NCBI RefSeq assembly: GCF_004359985.1
Contig: NZ_SMRO01000001.1
Coordinates: forward strand, 1,488,001-1,552,000
Reading direction: 5' to 3'
Length of the DNA: 64,000 nucleotides
From: Paraburkholderia flava
GTDB taxonomy: Bacteria; Pseudomonadota; Gammaproteobacteria; Burkholderiales; Burkholderiaceae
Positions 61,782 to 64,000 of the stretch are shown piece by piece. Numbering within the stretch: the first letter of the stretch is position 1; each line of letters starts with the position of its first letter. The notes below the pieces were generated by a model. It saw only the letters and a program-made list of their open reading frames with translations. It searched no databases and was not told the origin of the DNA. A program made the position numbers and the translations under genes.

Positions 61782-62714
61782 TCAAAGCCGCAACCGGTTC
61801 CTCCCCACCACCGCAAACGAAACCGCCACGGCCCCCTTCGCAACCGCACGCGGCGATTCAGGCAGCAACGCACGACCATTCGACGGATGCTGTTGCTGCT
61901 GCGCCAGCGGTCCATACAAATCCGGACGCCGCGCGGCAAGCCAGCGACGTCCACGGCTACCCCCAGCGAGCGTCATATCGACGTCGGCGACCGCACCGAC
62001 GCCTTCGGTGTGGGACGCGCACGTGGCCAGCACATGCCCCGACGGGTCGACGATCATCGCGGCAGCATCGCTACGATCATCGCTATCGACACCCTCCGCA
62101 AACGCGACAAACATTCCGTTATCCGCTGCCCGCGCCGACAACGCCGCAGCATCCAATCCGTCGTCACCCACGCGACCGCGTTCACGCCGATGCGCAGCCA
62201 CCAGCAACGTCGCATCCATCAACGCAGTCATCCGCACGTTCTCGACCGGATAGCTGTCGCTGCCGATCAGAATCGCGACGCGTATCCCCCACGCAGTATC
62301 GAACACGGTGAACGCATCGCCATTGCCGATCCGTCGATGGCCCGCTGCATGCAACTGTCGATGGCAATGCCGCTCGCCACCCGGCAAGCACACCGCATAG
62401 CTGTTGAACAACCGCCCGTCCGGCGCCCGTTCGATCAACCCGACGCCGCACGCAACACCGGTTCGATCGACCGCAGCGGCAACCGTACGAACCGACGCGC
62501 CGTCGAGCGGTTCAGCAAGCGCATCGAGCTGCGCGCGCGGCAGCTTCGCCGTGTTCGCATAACCGCTCAGGCTTTTTTCCGGAAACACCGCAAGCGCGAC
62601 GCCCTCACGTGCAGCATCGCCGAGCAGCGCGGCGATCCGCGCAGCGTTGTGCGCGTTGTCGCCGTCGCGCGAAACGAACGGTATCGAGGCGACCCGCAAC
62701 GTCGATGCAGCCAA
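61782..62714 (-). CDS. Nitrilase-superfamily protein with degraded catalytic triad
   Basis: 310 residues with the carbon-nitrogen hydrolase fold: SIPFVSRDGDNAHNAARIAA, ALAVFPEKSLSGYANTAKLP, NSYAVCLPGGERHCHRQLHA, GDAFTVFDTAWGIRVAILIG, SDSYPVENVRMTALMDATLL. The Glu is kept (E46), but the Lys of YRK is Gln (Q120) and the nucleophile Cys of ICYD is Gly (G151). As read here it cannot act as a normal nitrilase or amidase. The frame is intact, so it is probably expressed, perhaps as a binding protein. Divergent from a LysR gene. Confidence 0.85.
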   Translation of the reverse strand: MAASTLRVASIPFVSRDGDNAHNAARIAALLGDAAREGVALAVFPEKSLSGYANTAKLPRAQLDALAEPLDGASVRTVAAAVDRTGVACGVGLIERAPDGRLFNSYAVCLPGGERHCHRQLHAAGHRRIGNGDAFTVFDTAWGIRVAILIGSDSYPVENVRMTALMDATLLVAAHRRERGRVGDDGLDAAALSARAADNGMFVAFAEGVDSDDRSDAAAMIVDPSGHVLATCASHTEGVGAVADVDMTLAGGSRGRRWLAARRPDLYGPLAQQQQHPSNGRALLPESPRAVAKGAVAVSFAVVGRNRLRL

Positions 62715-62758
62715 GATCTACTCCCAAACGATCGATGAACTCCATTGGACCGTCCGGC

Positions 62759-62808
62759 ATTCGATAAGTAAAATGAATGTTTTGATCGATTCGATAACAC
62801 AATCGAAT
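62759..62808. promoter_or_regulatory. ATTCGAT repeats in the nitrilase-LysR intergenic region
   Basis: ATTCGAT occurs at 62759-62765 and 62789-62795, and as ATCGAAT at 62802-62808. The last two form an inverted repeat with a 6-bp spacer, 9 bp before the lysR start. This fits an LTTR regulatory plus activation site. Confidence 0.5.
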
Positions 62809-62817
62809 GGAATCCGC

Positions 62818-63696
62818 ATGGACCTGAAACTGTTGCGCGCGTTTCTGACGGTGACCGAACTCGGGCATTTCGGCCGTGCCGCCGATACGTTGCACGTCAG
62901 CCAGCCCGCGCTCAGCAAGCAGATCGCCGCGCTTGAGACATCGCTCGGCGCGAGACTGTTTGAACGCGGCCGGCATGGCGCGGAGCTAACCGCGTTCGGT
63001 ACGGGCTTCGCCAGCGATGCGGAGCAACTGGTGCGGCAGGCAGACGACATCCTCGCCCGTGCGCGCGAATCGGCATCCGGCAAGCGCGGGCATTTGCGCA
63101 TCGGGCTCGGGCTGTCGACGCTCACGCATACACCGAAACTGATCGCCGAATTCCGCCAGCGCTATCCCGACATCAGCGTGACGTTGAACGATCTGTCGTC
63201 GGCCGAGCAGACGCGGCGCATTCTCGCGGGCACGCTCGATGTCGGTTTTCTGCGTCTGCCGGCCGAACCGGGGCTGTCCGCGTTCGCGGTCGTCGACGAA
63301 GCGCTCGCGCTCGCGGTGCCCGAGCATGCACGCTGGAAGCGTCTGCCCGCCGATCTGAACGAACTCAACGAAATCGGCTTTATCGCGCTGTCGCGTGCAC
63401 GCGGGCCGGGGCTCGCTTCGCAGATCGATCGCTGGTGCGGCAAGCGCGATTTCGTGCCGCGCGTGATCCAGCAAGCCGACGACATCCAGTCGGTACTCGC
63501 CGCCGTCGCGGCGGGCGTCGGCGCGGCGCTATTGCCGTCGCGCGTGCGTTATCTGCTGCGCGATGCACGCGTGCTGTCGCTGCGCGATCCGTCGACGCGC
63601 TGGCATGTCGGCCTCGCATGGCAAACGCATCGCGACGACGCAGTGGTGAAGCGCTTCGTTTCATTCGTGCGCTCGGCCACGCGCGGCACGCGCTAA
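62818..63696 (+). CDS. LysR-family regulator
   Basis: 292 residues from the ATG at 62818 (MDLKLLRAFLTVTELGHFGR). HTH: AADTLHVSQPALSKQIAALE and LGARLFERGRHG. Effector domain: LRIGLGLSTLTHTPKLIAEF RQRYPDI-type LTTR start and AAVAAGVGAALLPSRVRYLL near the end. It is divergent from the nitrilase-like gene, its probable target. Confidence 0.93.
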   Translation: MDLKLLRAFLTVTELGHFGRAADTLHVSQPALSKQIAALETSLGARLFERGRHGAELTAFGTGFASDAEQLVRQADDILARARESASGKRGHLRIGLGLSTLTHTPKLIAEFRQRYPDISVTLNDLSSAEQTRRILAGTLDVGFLRLPAEPGLSAFAVVDEALALAVPEHARWKRLPADLNELNEIGFIALSRARGPGLASQIDRWCGKRDFVPRVIQQADDIQSVLAAVAAGVGAALLPSRVRYLLRDARVLSLRDPSTRWHVGLAWQTHRDDAVVKRFVSFVRSATRGTR

Positions 63697-63810
63697 ACCT
63701 CAAGCGGATGCCTGGCGGACGAAAAGACAGAATCACGGACTGTCACGCGCAACCCGCTATGATGTACCCATTACCCTCTGCCGCATCTGCGGCACGCAGC
63801 TGGAGAATTC

Positions 63811-64000
63811 ATGGCCTCATTACAGGAAAGCGCCAGCATGGCGCTGTTTTGCGACTTCGAGAACGTCGCGCTCGGTGTGCGCGACGCGAAGTTCGAGAAG
63901 TTCGACATCAAGCCGATTCTCGAGCGGCTGCTGCTGAAAGGCAGCATCGTCGTGAAGAAAGCGTATTGCGACTGGGATCGCTACAAGGGCTTCAAGGCCG
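63811..64000 (+). CDS. NYN-domain (LabA/DUF88-like, PIN-fold) protein, 3'-truncated by window edge
   Basis: 63 residues visible from the ATG at 63811, with TGGAGAA upstream. ALFCDFENVALGVRDAKFEK shows the first acidic cluster of the NYN PIN-like nuclease fold (xDxEN), followed by GSIVVKKAYCDWDRYKGFK, the second strand and Asp. These proteins are predicted RNases; the remainder lies outside the window. Confidence 0.85.
   Translation, partial: MASLQESASMALFCDFENVALGVRDAKFEKFDIKPILERLLLKGSIVVKKAYCDWDRYKGFKA

Overview
The window is high-GC DNA with the codon usage, gene families and regulator density of a Burkholderiaceae genome, most like Paraburkholderia or Caballeronia: many LysR, AraC, TetR and MarR regulators, CoA-dependent aromatic catabolism and an ESPR-type autotransporter. 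No rRNA, tRNA, CRISPR array or complete insertion sequence was seen. The first gene (GH35 beta-galactosidase) and the last (NYN-domain protein) run off the window edges.

Layout. 1-9.0 kb: the end of a beta-galactosidase; a LysR gene divergent from a very large single-chain molybdopterin oxidoreductase/ferredoxin-reductase fusion; an AtoE-type transporter; a second LysR gene. 9.1-25.0 kb: an accessory stretch with lower and uneven GC and many broken pieces. It holds a MetAP paralogue, a NIPSNAP protein, a truncated LysR gene, an AraC C-terminal remnant, TetR/GST/aldehyde dehydrogenase, TetR/DUF2867 divergent from a Tat-exported alpha/beta hydrolase, an integrase tail remnant, AraC divergent from two tandem SDR paralogues and a secreted CocE-type hydrolase, and an AT-rich methyltransferase gene flanked by two diverged copies of one sequence. 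25.0-33.4 kb: a tightly packed nine-gene operon, most genes overlapping by 4 bp, that matches an aerobic CoA-thioester pathway for an aromatic acid, best fitting 2-aminobenzoate: flavin hydroxylase-OYE fusion, SDR, MarR, crotonase, acyl-CoA dehydrogenase, thioesterase, RidA-like protein and aryl-CoA ligase. 33.4-41.5 kb: stand-alone metabolic and stress genes (two VOC proteins, a penicillin-acylase-family enzyme, GST, HxlR, an EmrB-type MFS exporter, an NTF2-like protein, AraC-GyrI). 41.6-46.9 kb: a 1777-residue autotransporter. 47.1-54.8 kb: sulfotransferase, LprI-like, flavin reductase, TRIC/UPF0126 channel, small membrane protein, hypothetical, DUF2164, then a MoxR-type AAA ATPase with a VWA partner (CobS/CobT-like). 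54.9-59.8 kb: hypothetical protein, ScpB-like decarboxylase, CaiB-type CoA transferase, MFS importer and divergent LysR, which together look like a small uptake-activation-decarboxylation unit for a malonate-type acid. 59.9-64 kb: two unknown small proteins, an apparently leaderless MarR-GNAT gene, a nitrilase-family protein lacking two of three catalytic residues, a LysR gene and the start of an NYN protein.

The best candidates for new biology are the one-chain Mo-oxidoreductase/reductase with its transporter, the catalytically degraded nitrilase homologue, the CaiB-ScpB-MFS-LysR unit, the RidA-like protein lacking the key arginine inside the aryl-CoA operon, and the duplicated sequence bracketing the methyltransferase gene.
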